Assembly: GCA_965229715.1 (NCBI GenBank)
Contig: CBDDJL010000002.1
Span: forward strand, 2,418,001-2,482,000
DNA: 64,000 bases
Source: JAVJST01 sp965229715
GTDB lineage: Bacteria > Pseudomonadota > Alphaproteobacteria > Rhodospirillales > Casp-alpha2
Reading direction: 5' to 3'
A program made the translations under genes and the position numbers. The notes under the pieces were generated by a model. The model did not search any database, had not been told where the DNA came from, and worked only from the letters and a program-made list of their open reading frames with translations. This document shows positions 17,871 to 25,920 of this stretch, one piece after another (the first letter of the stretch is position 1; each line of letters opens with the position of its first letter).

Positions 17871-19802
17871 TTAGGCGCGCGCCGGTGCGGCGATCTCTTC
17901 CGCCCGGCCGAGCGCGGTCAGCACCTTGGCAACGATATGTTCGGCATCGAGTCCCGCCTCGGTGACCTGAAGGGCGGGTTTGTCCTGCTCGATAAAGCGG
18001 TCGGGCATGGTCATGGTACGAACCTTGAGTCCATTTTCCAGCAGGCCCTCGTTGCTGAGGAAAGTCAGCACATGACTCGCGAAACCGCCGATCGAGGCTT
18101 CCTCGATGGTGATCAGCACCTCGTGGGTTTCCGCCAGTTTCCGAATCATGCCTTCATCGAGTGGTTTGGCGAAGCGCGCATCGGCAACCGTCGTCGACAG
18201 TCCGCGCGACGCCAGGTCCTCGGCCGCCTTCTGGGCGTCGGCAAGGCGGTTGCCGAGGCTGAGGATCGCGACGGCGGAGCCCTCCTCGACGATGCGGCCC
18301 TTGCCGATCGCAAGCGGCGTGCCCTTGGGTGGCAGCTCGACGCCGACGCCCTCGCCGCGCGGATAGCGGATGGCGCTCGGCCGGTCGTCGATCGCCGCGG
18401 CCGTCGCAACCATGTGCATCAGTTCCGCTTCGTCCGAGGGCGCCATGACGACGAATCCCGGCAGCGTCATCAGGTAGGCCAGATCGAACGCGCCGCAATG
18501 GGTCGAGCCGTCGGCGCCGACATAACCGGCGCGGTCGAGAACGAAGCGCACCGGCAAGCCCTGAATGGCGATATCGTGGACGACCTGATCGTAGGCGCGC
18601 TGCAGGAACGTTGAATAGATCGCGGCGAACGGCTTGTAGCCCTCCGTCGCCATGCCGCCGGCAAACGTCACGCCGTGCTGCTCGGCGATGCCGACGTCGA
18701 AACTGCGCTCGGGGAACGCCTCGGAAAACTTGTCGATCCCGGTGCCGCTCGGCATCGCCGCCGTGATCGCGCAAATCTTGTCGTCGGCCTCCGCCTCGGC
18801 GATCAGCGCCTTGGCGAACACCGACGTGTAGGACGGCGCGTTGGCCTTGGGCTTGATCTGTTTGCCGGTGACCACGTCAAACTTGGAAACACCGTGGTAC
18901 TTGTCGGCGGACTCCTCGGCCGGCGCATAGCCGTGGCCCTTCTGCGTCACGACATGCAACAGCACCGGTCCCGGTTCGCCATCGTCGCGCAGGTTCTTCA
19001 GAACCGGCAGCAGGTGATCGAGGTTATGACCGTCGATCGGGCCCACGTAGAAGAAGCCGAGTTCCTCGAACATGGTGCCGCCGGTCACGATGCCGCGGGC
19101 ATATTCCTCGGCGCGGGCGACGCGCTCCTCGATCTGGCGCGGGAACTTCTTGGCGATCTCGGCCGCGAAATGCCGCATCGAGCGATAGGATTTCGACGAG
19201 ATGAGCCGCGACAGATAAGCGCTCAACGCCCCCACCGGCGGCGCGATGGACATGTCGTTGTCGTTCAGGATGACGATCAGTCGGGCATCCATGGCGCCGG
19301 CGTTGTTCATCGCCTCATAGGCCATGCCGGCGGTCATCGCCCCGTCGCCAATCACGGCGACGACGTTGCGTTCGATACCCTCAAGCTGGCTCGCCACCGA
19401 CATGCCGAGGCCGGAGGAAATCGACGTCGAGCTGTGCGCCGCGCCGAACGGGTCGTACTCGCTCTCGCTTCGCTTGGTGAAACCGGAGAGGCCGCCGCCC
19501 TGACGCAGCGTGTGCATGCGGTCGCGCCGGCCGGTCAGGATCTTGTGCGGATAGCATTGATGACCGACATCCCAGATCAGCCGGTCGTGTGGCGTGTTGA
19601 AGACATGGTGGATGGCCACGGTCAACTCGACCACGCCAAGACTGGCGCCGAGATGGCCACCGGTAATGCTGACCGAGCGGACGGTGTCCTCGCGCAGTTC
19701 CGTTGCCAGTTGTTTTAGCTGATCGGTCGTGAAGTCCCGCGTGTCGTACGGGTACTGCACCGTGTCGAGCAGCGGCGTGCCGGATGTGTCGTTCAAAATC
19801 AT
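17871..19802 (-). CDS. dxs: 1-deoxy-D-xylulose-5-phosphate synthase
   Basis: 643 residues from the ATG at 19802 (MILNDTSGTPLLD). Thiamine diphosphate motif GDGAMTAGMAYEAMNN near residue 153; SITGGHLGASLGVVEL and AHSSTSISSGLGM carry the active-site His residues; the transketolase-like domain has GIAEQHGVTFAGGMA. Length and domain order match DXS. It condenses pyruvate and glyceraldehyde-3-phosphate to DXP, the entry and flux-controlling step of the MEP isoprenoid pathway, and DXP also feeds thiamine and B6. An in-frame extension to 19895 would overlap ispA and is rejected. ispA is 22 bp upstream in the same operon. Confidence 0.98.
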   Translation of the reverse strand: MILNDTSGTPLLDTVQYPYDTRDFTTDQLKQLATELREDTVRSVSITGGHLGASLGVVELTVAIHHVFNTPHDRLIWDVGHQCYPHKILTGRRDRMHTLRQGGGLSGFTKRSESEYDPFGAAHSSTSISSGLGMSVASQLEGIERNVVAVIGDGAMTAGMAYEAMNNAGAMDARLIVILNDNDMSIAPPVGALSAYLSRLISSKSYRSMRHFAAEIAKKFPRQIEERVARAEEYARGIVTGGTMFEELGFFYVGPIDGHNLDHLLPVLKNLRDDGEPGPVLLHVVTQKGHGYAPAEESADKYHGVSKFDVVTGKQIKPKANAPSYTSVFAKALIAEAEADDKICAITAAMPSGTGIDKFSEAFPERSFDVGIAEQHGVTFAGGMATEGYKPFAAIYSTFLQRAYDQVVHDIAIQGLPVRFVLDRAGYVGADGSTHCGAFDLAYLMTLPGFVVMAPSDEAELMHMVATAAAIDDRPSAIRYPRGEGVGVELPPKGTPLAIGKGRIVEEGSAVAILSLGNRLADAQKAAEDLASRGLSTTVADARFAKPLDEGMIRKLAETHEVLITIEEASIGGFASHVLTFLSNEGLLENGLKVRTMTMPDRFIEQDKPALQVTEAGLDAEHIVAKVLTALGRAEEIAAPARA

Positions 19803-19824
19803 TTCCCCAGTCGATACCGCGGCG

Positions 19825-20712
19825 TTACGCGCGGCGATTGACCACAAATTGTGCCAGATCAGCCAGACGTTGGCCTTTTTCCCCGAAAATTTCAAGGTGT
19901 TGCGCTGCCTGATCGGCCAACATCACGGCTTGTTTACGGGCCTGTTCGACCCCCATCAGCGACACGAACGTCGCCTTGCCGGCGTCGGCATCCTTGCCCG
20001 TCTGCTTGCCGACCTCTTCCGGCGTACCCTCGACGTCGAGCAGATCGTCGGCGATCTGGAACGCCAGCCCGAGGTCGTGGGCATAGGCATGCAACGCCAG
20101 CCGCGCAGCCTCGCTGGCGTGCCCCATGATCGCGCCGAGACCACAGGATACATCGATCAGCATGCCCGTCTTCATGCGCTGCAACCGGGTAATTTCCGCC
20201 ATGCCGAGCTCGCTGCTCGCGGCCATCAGGTCGAGCATCTGGCCGCCGACCATGCCCTTGTCGCCGGCAGCGATGGCCAGTGCAAGCACGAGCTCAGCCC
20301 GGGTGTGGCCATCCTCGTGGGTCGCCTGATCGGCGAGAACCTCGAACGCGAGGGTCAGCAGCGCGTCACCGGCGAGGATCGCCGTCGCCTCGCCAAACGC
20401 GATATGGCAGGTCGGCTGGCCGCGCCGGAGATCGTCATCGTCCATCGCCGGCAGGTCGTCATGAACGAGCGAATAGCAATGCACCATCTCGACCGCAGCA
20501 GCCGCGCGCACGGCGCGTGCCGGATCGACATTGAACAGCCCGGCGGATTGCATGACGAGAAACGGTCGCACGCGCTTGCCGCCGCCGAGAGTGGCGTAAC
20601 GCATCGCTTCGGTCACGCGGTTGTCGGGCGTGTCCTTCATCGGTAGCAGCGTGTCGAGTGTCGTCGTCACCTTTTCGGCGGTGACGGCCATGGCGCGTTG
20701 CAGATCGTCCAC
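19825..20712 (-). CDS. ispA: Farnesyl (polyprenyl) diphosphate synthase
   Basis: 295 residues from the GTG at 20712, which has AAGGAG eleven bases upstream; an ATG 21 bases further on lacks one. The first aspartate-rich motif is in HDDLPAMDDDDLRRG and the second is FQIADDLLDVEG. GGGKRVRPFLV binds the isopentenyl diphosphate. The short region before the first Asp motif and the two extra residues within it fit a short-chain (C15) bacterial IspA. It uses the IPP/DMAPP made by the pathway that the adjacent dxs opens. A longer frame to 21288 runs antisense over a repeat and is rejected. Confidence 0.96.
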   Translation of the reverse strand: MDDLQRAMAVTAEKVTTTLDTLLPMKDTPDNRVTEAMRYATLGGGKRVRPFLVMQSAGLFNVDPARAVRAAAAVEMVHCYSLVHDDLPAMDDDDLRRGQPTCHIAFGEATAILAGDALLTLAFEVLADQATHEDGHTRAELVLALAIAAGDKGMVGGQMLDLMAASSELGMAEITRLQRMKTGMLIDVSCGLGAIMGHASEAARLALHAYAHDLGLAFQIADDLLDVEGTPEEVGKQTGKDADAGKATFVSLMGVEQARKQAVMLADQAAQHLEIFGEKGQRLADLAQFVVNRRA

Positions 20713-20735
20713 GGTTGGTTCGGCTCCTTCGCGAC

Positions 20736-20996
20736 TCACTCGTCGATGTCGACGGGTTCGAGCGTCGCATCGCCGTCGGGTGTCATGACGATCTTCTCGA
20801 CCCGCGTGCGGGCTTCCTTGAGTTTTTGCGCGCAATGGCGTTTCAGTGCCGCGCCGCGCTCGTAGGCGGCGATCGATTCGTCGAGTGCGCGGCTGCCGTC
20901 CTCGAGATCGCGCACGATATCCTCGAGCTCGTCGAGGGCATCCTCGAAGCTCATTTTCTTGATATCGGCCGGTATTTTGTCTTCGTTTTTCGCCAC
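20736..20996 (-). CDS. xseB: Exodeoxyribonuclease VII small subunit
   Basis: 86 residues from the GTG at 20996 (VAKNEDKIP). The family core is clear: FEDALDELEDIVRDLEDG, then LDESIAAYERGAALKRHCAQKL, a two-helix domain that binds XseA. The C-terminal ~18 residues are an acidic tail. ExoVII degrades single-stranded DNA to acid-soluble oligonucleotides. The gene is the first of the xseB-ispA-dxs-tlyA series, with gaps of about 20 bp, a widespread alphaproteobacterial order. Confidence 0.95.
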   Translation of the reverse strand: MAKNEDKIPADIKKMSFEDALDELEDIVRDLEDGSRALDESIAAYERGAALKRHCAQKLKEARTRVEKIVMTPDGDATLEPVDIDE

Positions 20997-21112
20997 GGTG
21001 GATTGGTCCCGATGTCGTCGTCGATCTGGGCCGCAGTTTATGCCTGCGGGATCGGGCGAACAAGCAGGCCGAACCAATGAATCCGTCATGCCCGGACTTC
21101 AATCGTCCTCGT

Positions 21113-21166
21113 CCTGAGCTTGACGAAGGGCGAGGCATCTCATGCTTCGTCAGGCTCAGCATGAGG
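21113..21166. repeat. Imperfect palindromic intergenic repeat (TGAGC.TGACGAAG arms)
   Basis: Left arm CCTGAGCTTGACGAAG at 21113-21128; right arm CTTCGTCAGGCTCAGCATGA starting at 21145. The arms match over 13 of 14 core positions and are GC-rich between. This resembles the dispersed REP-like palindromes of alphaproteobacterial genomes and fills the 190-bp gap between xseB and the histone deacetylase gene. Confidence 0.6.
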
Positions 21167-21188
21167 TCGCAGCGGGTGCGAGACCGAC

Positions 21189-22118
21189 TTACGCCACCAT
21201 CAGGGCGCGAACGTGACGGTCGACGCTTTCGCCAAGGGCTTGCAGGTCGTAGCCACCTTCCAGCGACGAGATCAACCGCCCGCCGCAAACCCTGTCAGCC
21301 ACCGCGGCGATTTCTTGTGTGATCCAGCGGTAGTCCTCGGTCTTCACGTCGACCTGGGCGAGCGGGTCGCGCTCGTGCGCATCGAAACCCGCCGAGATAA
21401 TGATGAATTCGGGCGCGAAGCGCTCCAGCGCCGGCAGGATCTCATCGGCCCAGGCAGCGCGAAATTCGGCCGGACCGGCCCCCGCCGGGAGCGGCACGTT
21501 GCAGGTCGCACCCCCGGCCCCGGTTTCCTCTCGGCCACCGCTGCCGGGATAGAACGGATACTGATGGCTGGAGCCGAAGAATACGTCCGGGTCGTCGAAA
21601 AACGTGTGCTGGGTACCGTTGCCGTGATGCACGTCGAAATCGACGATGGCGATGCGTTTCAGACCATGTGCCGCGCGCGCCTGCTCCGCCGCCACCGCGA
21701 CCGAATTGAACAGGCAGAATCCCATGGCGCGGTCGCGCTCGGCGTGGTGGCCCGGCGGCCGCACGGCGCAGAACGCATTATCGGCCTCGCCCGCCATCAC
21801 GGCATCGACCGCGGCACAGGCCGCACCGGCGGCACGCAACGCCGCCTCACCCGATTGCGGGCACATCGCGGTATCCGGGTCGAGATGCACGCGGCCCGCG
21901 TCCGGCACGTTGTCGAGCACGAGCTGCACGTAGTCGGGGTCGTGCGCGCGGCCGAGCTGTTCAGTCGTCGCCTTGGGCGCTTCGCGCCGCTCAAGCCCGT
22001 CGAAATCCGCAGACGACAAGGCCGTCATGACAGCCTTGAGCCGCGCCGGGCTTTCCGGGTGCATATCGCCCGCGTCGTGTTCGATGCAAATGGGGTGAAA
22101 ATAGAGCTGTGTCGTCAT
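21189..22118 (-). CDS. Histone deacetylase family protein (AcuC/acetylpolyamine amidohydrolase type)
   Basis: 309 residues from the ATG at 22118, which has GGAG six bases upstream. Zinc hydrolase motifs: HPESPARL, the active-site His pair in RPPGHHAERDRAMGFC, metal ligands in VDFDVHHGNGT, SAGFDAHERDPLA and the catalytic-site end SLEGGYDL. It removes acetyl groups from lysine or polyamine substrates in the cytoplasm. Its position upstream of xseB-ispA-dxs-tlyA is conserved in many alphaproteobacteria, but a 190-bp gap with a palindrome suggests a separate transcript. Confidence 0.95.
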   Translation of the reverse strand: MTTQLYFHPICIEHDAGDMHPESPARLKAVMTALSSADFDGLERREAPKATTEQLGRAHDPDYVQLVLDNVPDAGRVHLDPDTAMCPQSGEAALRAAGAACAAVDAVMAGEADNAFCAVRPPGHHAERDRAMGFCLFNSVAVAAEQARAAHGLKRIAIVDFDVHHGNGTQHTFFDDPDVFFGSSHQYPFYPGSGGREETGAGGATCNVPLPAGAGPAEFRAAWADEILPALERFAPEFIIISAGFDAHERDPLAQVDVKTEDYRWITQEIAAVADRVCGGRLISSLEGGYDLQALGESVDRHVRALMVA

Positions 22119-22323
22119 GACCGTCTCCGTCGGCAACTTGCCATCCCGTCATTTTTCGATCCGTATCTTGCCGAAACGGGCAGCCCGGCGCCAGCCGGTC
22201 GTTGACGAACAATGCGCATTCGGTCACTCAGGCAACGGCTGGAAGTGCGACAGCCCCCTTACCCGCGGGAGTGGAGAGTGTTCGCGGCTATAACCTGGAT
22301 CGGTCCGCCACTGCCGATACGAA

Positions 22324-22353
22324 TTGACTTGCTAAGTTCTTAAACGCTTCTAT
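22324..22353 (+). promoter_or_regulatory. Sigma-70-like promoter of the cold-shock gene
   Basis: TTGACT at 22324-22329 and TTCTAT at 22348-22353 are separated by 18 bp. No other good hexamer pair was seen between here and the csp start. Confidence 0.6.
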
Positions 22354-22359
22354 GGTGCC

Positions 22360-22499
22360 CTCGCGTTTGAAGTCGCTGTTGTGTACCTGCGTTCCCGCCT
22401 CGGCGGTCGACCAAGTTTTCTTCTCCGACATTTTGAGCGTTATCCCGGTCCGTCGCATTTAGCAACGGACCACAATTCATGTCGTGAAAGGAAAAAATC
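22360..22499 (+). promoter_or_regulatory. Long 5' leader of the cold-shock gene
   Basis: If transcription starts near 22360, the mRNA has about 140 untranslated bases before the ATG at 22500. Long structured leaders that act as RNA thermometers are typical of cspA-type genes. The leader ends in GAAAGGAAAAAATC, a strong Shine-Dalgarno. Structure was not computed. Confidence 0.5.
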
Positions 22500-22709
22500 A
22501 TGACCACAGGCACCGTAAAATGGTTCAACTCCACCAAGGGTTTCGGCTTTATCGCACCCGAAGACGGTTCAAAAGACGCCTTCGTGCACATTAGTGCTCT
22601 GGAGCGCGCCGGACTTTCAAACCTTGACGAAGGTCAGCGCGTCACTTTCGACCTGGTCTCCGGCCGGGACGGAAAGATGGCAGCTGAAAACCTCAGCGTC
22701 ACTGGCTAA
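22500..22709 (+). CDS. Cold-shock protein, CspA family
   Basis: 69 residues forming one cold-shock OB fold. RNP1 is KGFGFIAPE and RNP2 is DAFVHISALE; the N-terminal TGTVKWFNSTKGFG is family consensus. Such proteins bind single-stranded nucleic acids and melt RNA structure. Strong Shine-Dalgarno AAAGGAAAA. A 59-residue ORF follows 87 bp downstream in the same direction. Confidence 0.97.
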   Translation: MTTGTVKWFNSTKGFGFIAPEDGSKDAFVHISALERAGLSNLDEGQRVTFDLVSGRDGKMAAENLSVTG

Positions 22710-22796
22710 TGCGATACAGGGCGGTCAGCGACCGCTCTGTTCGACCGGGCGGGGGTCCCTGCTCCAAAAAAAATCCGACAAACGGAACAAACATCA

Positions 22797-22976
22797 ATGA
22801 ATAACGAAACAGTCTTCTTGACCAAATACGGTCTCAGGCACTACGTCACCAGCGCCAGAATAAGCGGCACATCCGTTTTTTCGATCGATGCGACGCAATG
22901 CACGAAAATGATCGATCACGCGCACGACATCATCAATGAAATGTTCGGTACGCCATCGACTATTCTGGTTGTCTAG
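22797..22976 (+). CDS. Small hypothetical protein downstream of csp
   Basis: ATG at 22797 to TAG at 22976 encodes 59 residues, starting MNNETVFLTKYGLRHYVTS and ending PSTILVV. An ACGGAACA element lies about eight bases upstream. Composition looks like a folded small domain with a beta start and an amphipathic helix (CTKMIDHAHDIINEMFG). I do not recognise the family. It could be cotranscribed with csp, although a GC-rich stretch and an A-run separate them. Real or not should be judged by conservation. Confidence 0.5.
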   Translation: MNNETVFLTKYGLRHYVTSARISGTSVFSIDATQCTKMIDHAHDIINEMFGTPSTILVV

Positions 22977-22998
22977 ATCAGATCACGGTTTGACGGAA
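22976..22998 (+). repeat. Short dispersed repeat GATCAGATCACGGTTTGACGG
   Basis: This 23-bp stretch equals, with one mismatch, the reverse complement of 17048-17070. It begins at the last base of the small ORF and lies in the gap before the tetR stop. Confidence 0.5.
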
Positions 22999-23058
22999 GC
23001 ACGGGACGTTCTACCCCATCTATCCGCAATCGCAGCCAATCGCCGTGTCTATTGTCTC

Positions 23059-23706
23059 TCAGGATTCGGACCTCGGCCGATGGATGACGAGAAATGCGCT
23101 GACGACGTGTGCGACCCATTTGTCGATCTCCGCCGGCGACGGGTTTTCTTGCAGGCCCAGCACACAGCGCATGTGCAAGTCGCCCTTCAGCATGGCGTAG
23201 AACATGTTGGCGCCGGCCTCGGCGTCGTCGATCCTGAGTTCGCCCGCCGCGTCGAACGCGCGGAGCGTTTCAGCCAGTCCGGCGACGGCGCGGCGCGGGC
23301 CGGCGCGGTAGAACACCTCAGCCAATTCCGGAAAACGCACCGACTCCGCGACCACGGCGCGATAGTGCGCGATCGAATCGGGATGGAGTATCACCGTGAG
23401 AAAGCGCCGGCCGGCCCCATTGAGCACCGGTTCCGGCGCCGAGTCGGCTTCGGCGGCGTTTTCCAGATCCTCGTCCGTCAGACCGAGCAATTGCGTACAG
23501 AGATCGTGAACGATCGCCTCGAACAATTGCGCCTTGCTGCCGAAATGGCTGTAGAGGGTTTGCTTGGCGACGCCGGCTTCGACCGCGATGGCGTCCATGC
23601 TGGCGTTGCCGTAGCCGGCATCGAGAAAAATCCGGGTTGCCGCCGCGACGATAACGTCCGCTTTCGCCGGTCTTTCCTGCTGGATTTCGCGGGCGGCCGC
23701 CACCAT
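23059..23706 (-). CDS. TetR/AcrR family transcriptional regulator
   Basis: 215 residues. The N-terminal helix-turn-helix reads ADVIVAAATRIFLDAGYGNASMDAIAVEAGVAKQTLYSHFGSK split over residues ~16-58, the standard TetR pattern. The remaining helical domain, with LTVILHPDSIAHYRAVVAESVRFPELAEVFY, resembles the TetR_C AcrR-type ligand and dimer domain. It is divergent from an RND membrane-fusion gene, with an inverted repeat in the 100-bp gap, so it most likely represses that efflux operon and itself until a toxic ligand binds. Confidence 0.93.
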   Translation of the reverse strand: MVAAAREIQQERPAKADVIVAAATRIFLDAGYGNASMDAIAVEAGVAKQTLYSHFGSKAQLFEAIVHDLCTQLLGLTDEDLENAAEADSAPEPVLNGAGRRFLTVILHPDSIAHYRAVVAESVRFPELAEVFYRAGPRRAVAGLAETLRAFDAAGELRIDDAEAGANMFYAMLKGDLHMRCVLGLQENPSPAEIDKWVAHVVSAFLVIHRPRSES

Positions 23707-23745
23707 GTCATGTGTCCGGAATAAGTGAACAATTGCCGGAGTTTA

Positions 23746-23765
23746 ACTAGACTGGACGGTCTAGT
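23746..23765. promoter_or_regulatory. Operator-like palindrome for the TetR regulator
   Basis: ACTAGAC and GTCTAGT form a perfect 7-bp inverted repeat around the six-base spacer TGGACG. It sits midway between the divergent tetR and efflux starts and resembles the known ACTAGAC-type operators of AcrR-like repressors. A TACTAT -10-like hexamer at 23769-23774 would be occluded by binding. Confidence 0.7.
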
Positions 23766-23807
23766 CCATACTATGATCAGGGGATATCGAACACGGGACG
23801 GTCCGGC

Positions 23808-24173
23808 ATGTCATTTATCGCTCACGCCTCGCGCCGATGGGCGCTGCTTCTGTTGCTGGTTGCGGCCGTGTCCGGCGGCGCGCTCGCGCAGGAAAACGGC
23901 GCGACCAGCGTCAGCGTCGATGCGGTAATCGAGGAACCGTTCAGCCAGACCATGCCGGTCATCGGGCGCCTGGTCGCCAACCGCGCCGGCGTTGTCTCGA
24001 CCCGCATCAACGGGCCGGTCAAGGCCTTCATGGTCGAGGTCGGCGACAGCGTCGAAGCCGACGACCCGATTGCCGCGCTGGTCGACGACTCGCTGGCGGC
24101 ACGGCGCGATCTCTGGCAGGCCGAACTGGGCGAGGCTGAAAGCGCCGTCGGCACCCGCCAGGCGGAACTGTCA
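23808..24173 (+). CDS. RND efflux membrane-fusion protein, truncated at the contig join
   Basis: About 122 residues remain. A signal peptide (RRWALLLLLVAAVSGGALAQ) is followed by the start of a periplasmic adaptor: FSQTMPVIGRLVANRAGVVSTR and the half-lipoyl GPVKAFMVEVGDSVEADDPIA, then the first arm of a coiled-coil hairpin. Complete proteins have about 350-400 residues. The frame loses family resemblance after AELSH near 24,173, where sequence of a different genome begins. It would link an inner-membrane RND pump to an outer-membrane channel, under control of the divergent TetR protein. Confidence 0.85.
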
Positions 24174-24182
24174 CATGACCCG
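24165..24182. other. Junction between two unrelated genomes (probable chimera)
   Basis: Left of here the genes are alphaproteobacterial; right of here they are planctomycete with higher GC. Two genes are truncated at the same point in different frames. No transposase, integrase, att site or tRNA is nearby. Confidence 0.85.
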
Positions 24183-24567
24183 GTTCCCGCCGAGGAACGG
24201 CGAGGCGATGACCGCGGCCGCGCTGTTCGGTCGCTTCCTGCTCGACCAGGATCCGAGCGAGAAGCCGATCATGAAGAAGGCGGCGCAGGTGCTGCTCGCC
24301 AAGCCGCCCGTTTGGGCCAAGGGCCACATCGATCCGTACTACTGGTGGTTCGGGACGCAGGCGATGTTCCAGATCGGCGGCGAGGCCTGGGGGCGCTGGC
24401 GCCAATACCTGCCCGTTCTCATGGTGACGCAGCGCACCGACGGCAACGCCGCCGGCTCGTGGGACCCGATCGGCGTCTGGGACGTCGAGGGCGGTCGCGT
24501 CTACGCGACGGCGATGCACACGCTGACGCTGCAGGTGCTGCGGCGCGAAGCCGCGCTCGTGCGCTGA
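24175..24567 (+). CDS. C-terminal fragment of a terpenoid-cyclase-like (squalene cyclase / prenyltransferase repeat) protein
   Basis: About 130 residues are left of a larger protein whose 5' part is missing. From RFPPRNGEAMTAAALFGRFL the sequence follows planctomycete alpha/alpha-toroid proteins: IDPYYWWFGTQAMFQIGGEAW and GSWDPIGVWDVEGGRVYATAMHTLTLQVLRR are the last two QW-like helical pairs. These exported or membrane-linked proteins are common in planctomycetes and mostly uncharacterised. The apparent upstream continuation is in the alphaproteobacterial gene and is not part of it. Confidence 0.75.
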   Translation: MTRFPPRNGEAMTAAALFGRFLLDQDPSEKPIMKKAAQVLLAKPPVWAKGHIDPYYWWFGTQAMFQIGGEAWGRWRQYLPVLMVTQRTDGNAAGSWDPIGVWDVEGGRVYATAMHTLTLQVLRREAALVR

Positions 24568-24638
24568 AGGTCCCGGGGACGTGATTCTGCGGCCGGGGCT
24601 GTTCCTCGGCCGCTCCGCTCGCCACGATCACGGGCCGC

Positions 24639-25907
24639 ATGGCCAGCCCGACGACCGTTCCCGAGCACGACCTCTTCCAGCGCTCGTTCGAGCGCGTTCG
24701 CGCCGCCGCCGAGCACGCGGATCTCGACTCCGAGACGCTGACGCGTCTCGCCGTGCCGCGGCGCACCCTCGAGGTCGCCGTGCCGGTCCGGATGGACGAC
24801 GGTTCGCTGCGCGTCTTCCGCGGCTACCGCGTGCAGTACGACGACTCGCGCGGGCCGTTCAAGGGCGGCATCCGCTTCCACCCGAGCGTCGAGCTCGCCG
24901 AGGTCAAGACGCTCGCGCTGTGGATGGCGCTCAAGTGCGCGGTCGTCGACATCCCGTTCGGTGGCGGCAAGGGCGGCGTCGAGGTCGATCCGCGTGAACT
25001 GTCGACGGCCGAGGTCGAGCGCCTCGCGCGCGGCTACATCCGCGCGATCGCCGACGTGATCGGTGTGGACCGCGACGTGCCGGCGCCCGACGTCTATACC
25101 AACGCGCGGACCATGGCGTGGATGGCCGACGAGTACGCGGCCGTCGTGCGGCGCCAGGAGCCCGGCGTGATCACGGGCAAGCCCGTGGGGCGCGGCGGCA
25201 GCGTCGGCCGGGACGACGCGACCGCGCGCGGCGGCTACTACGTGCTGCGCCAGATCGCCGAGCAGCGCGATTGGCAGCCGAAGGACATCGCGATCGCGAT
25301 CCAGGGCTTCGGCAACGCCGGTCAGCACGCGGCCCGGCTGCTGCACGCCGACGGGTATCGCGTCGTTGCGGTGAGCGACTCGCGCGGCGGCATTCACGAC
25401 CCCGAGGGGCTCGACGTACCCGCCATCATCGAGCAGAAGCAGTCGGCGGGCCGGTTGCCCGACGTCGGCAGCAAGCTCGAGAGCGGCGCGCTGCTCGAAC
25501 TCGATGTCGACGTGCTCATAGCTGCAGCGCTCGAGGACCAGATCCGCGAGGACAACGCGGGCAAGATCCAGGCGGACGTCGTTCTCGAGCTCGCCAACGG
25601 TCCGACGACCGGGGAGGCCGACGCGATCCTGCACGACAAGGGCAAGCTCGTCGTGCCGGACGTGCTGGCCAACGCGGGCGGCGTGACGGTCAGCTGGTTC
25701 GAGTGGCTGCAGAACCGCGCCGGTGCCTACTGGGACCAAGACGAAGTGCAGGAGAAGCTGCGCGTTCGCATGCAGAACCAGTTCGAGATCGTGCACGAGC
25801 GCATGCAGAAGAAGGACGTGCCGATGCGCGCTGCAGCCTACGCGGTCGCACTCGAACGCCTCGGCAGCGCGCTGAACGCGGGCGGCATCGCCGCGGACTA
25901 CCGCTGA
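24639..25907 (+). CDS. Glu/Leu/Phe/Val dehydrogenase (glutamate dehydrogenase)
   Basis: 422 residues. The substrate-binding block GPFKGGIRFHP and the catalytic Lys in PFGGGKGGVEVDP are present, followed by an Asp in DVPAPDVYTNARTMAWM. The Rossmann dinucleotide loop is IQGFGNAGQHAARLL near residue 223, and ANGPTTGEAD and NAGGVTVSWFEW are conserved C-terminal blocks. The enzyme interconverts glutamate and 2-oxoglutarate plus ammonia. The lengths and motifs suit the ~420-residue hexameric NAD-type family. A palindromic repeat starts 13 bp past its stop. Confidence 0.95.
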   Translation: MASPTTVPEHDLFQRSFERVRAAAEHADLDSETLTRLAVPRRTLEVAVPVRMDDGSLRVFRGYRVQYDDSRGPFKGGIRFHPSVELAEVKTLALWMALKCAVVDIPFGGGKGGVEVDPRELSTAEVERLARGYIRAIADVIGVDRDVPAPDVYTNARTMAWMADEYAAVVRRQEPGVITGKPVGRGGSVGRDDATARGGYYVLRQIAEQRDWQPKDIAIAIQGFGNAGQHAARLLHADGYRVVAVSDSRGGIHDPEGLDVPAIIEQKQSAGRLPDVGSKLESGALLELDVDVLIAAALEDQIREDNAGKIQADVVLELANGPTTGEADAILHDKGKLVVPDVLANAGGVTVSWFEWLQNRAGAYWDQDEVQEKLRVRMQNQFEIVHERMQKKDVPMRAAAYAVALERLGSALNAGGIAADYR

Positions 25908-25920
25908 ATGAACGAACCGC

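Noticed and set aside
24165..24182. Horizontal transfer or phage integration as the cause of the composition change
   Set aside because: No integrase, att-like repeat, tRNA or return to the first composition is seen; truncation of two genes at one base pair fits misassembly better.
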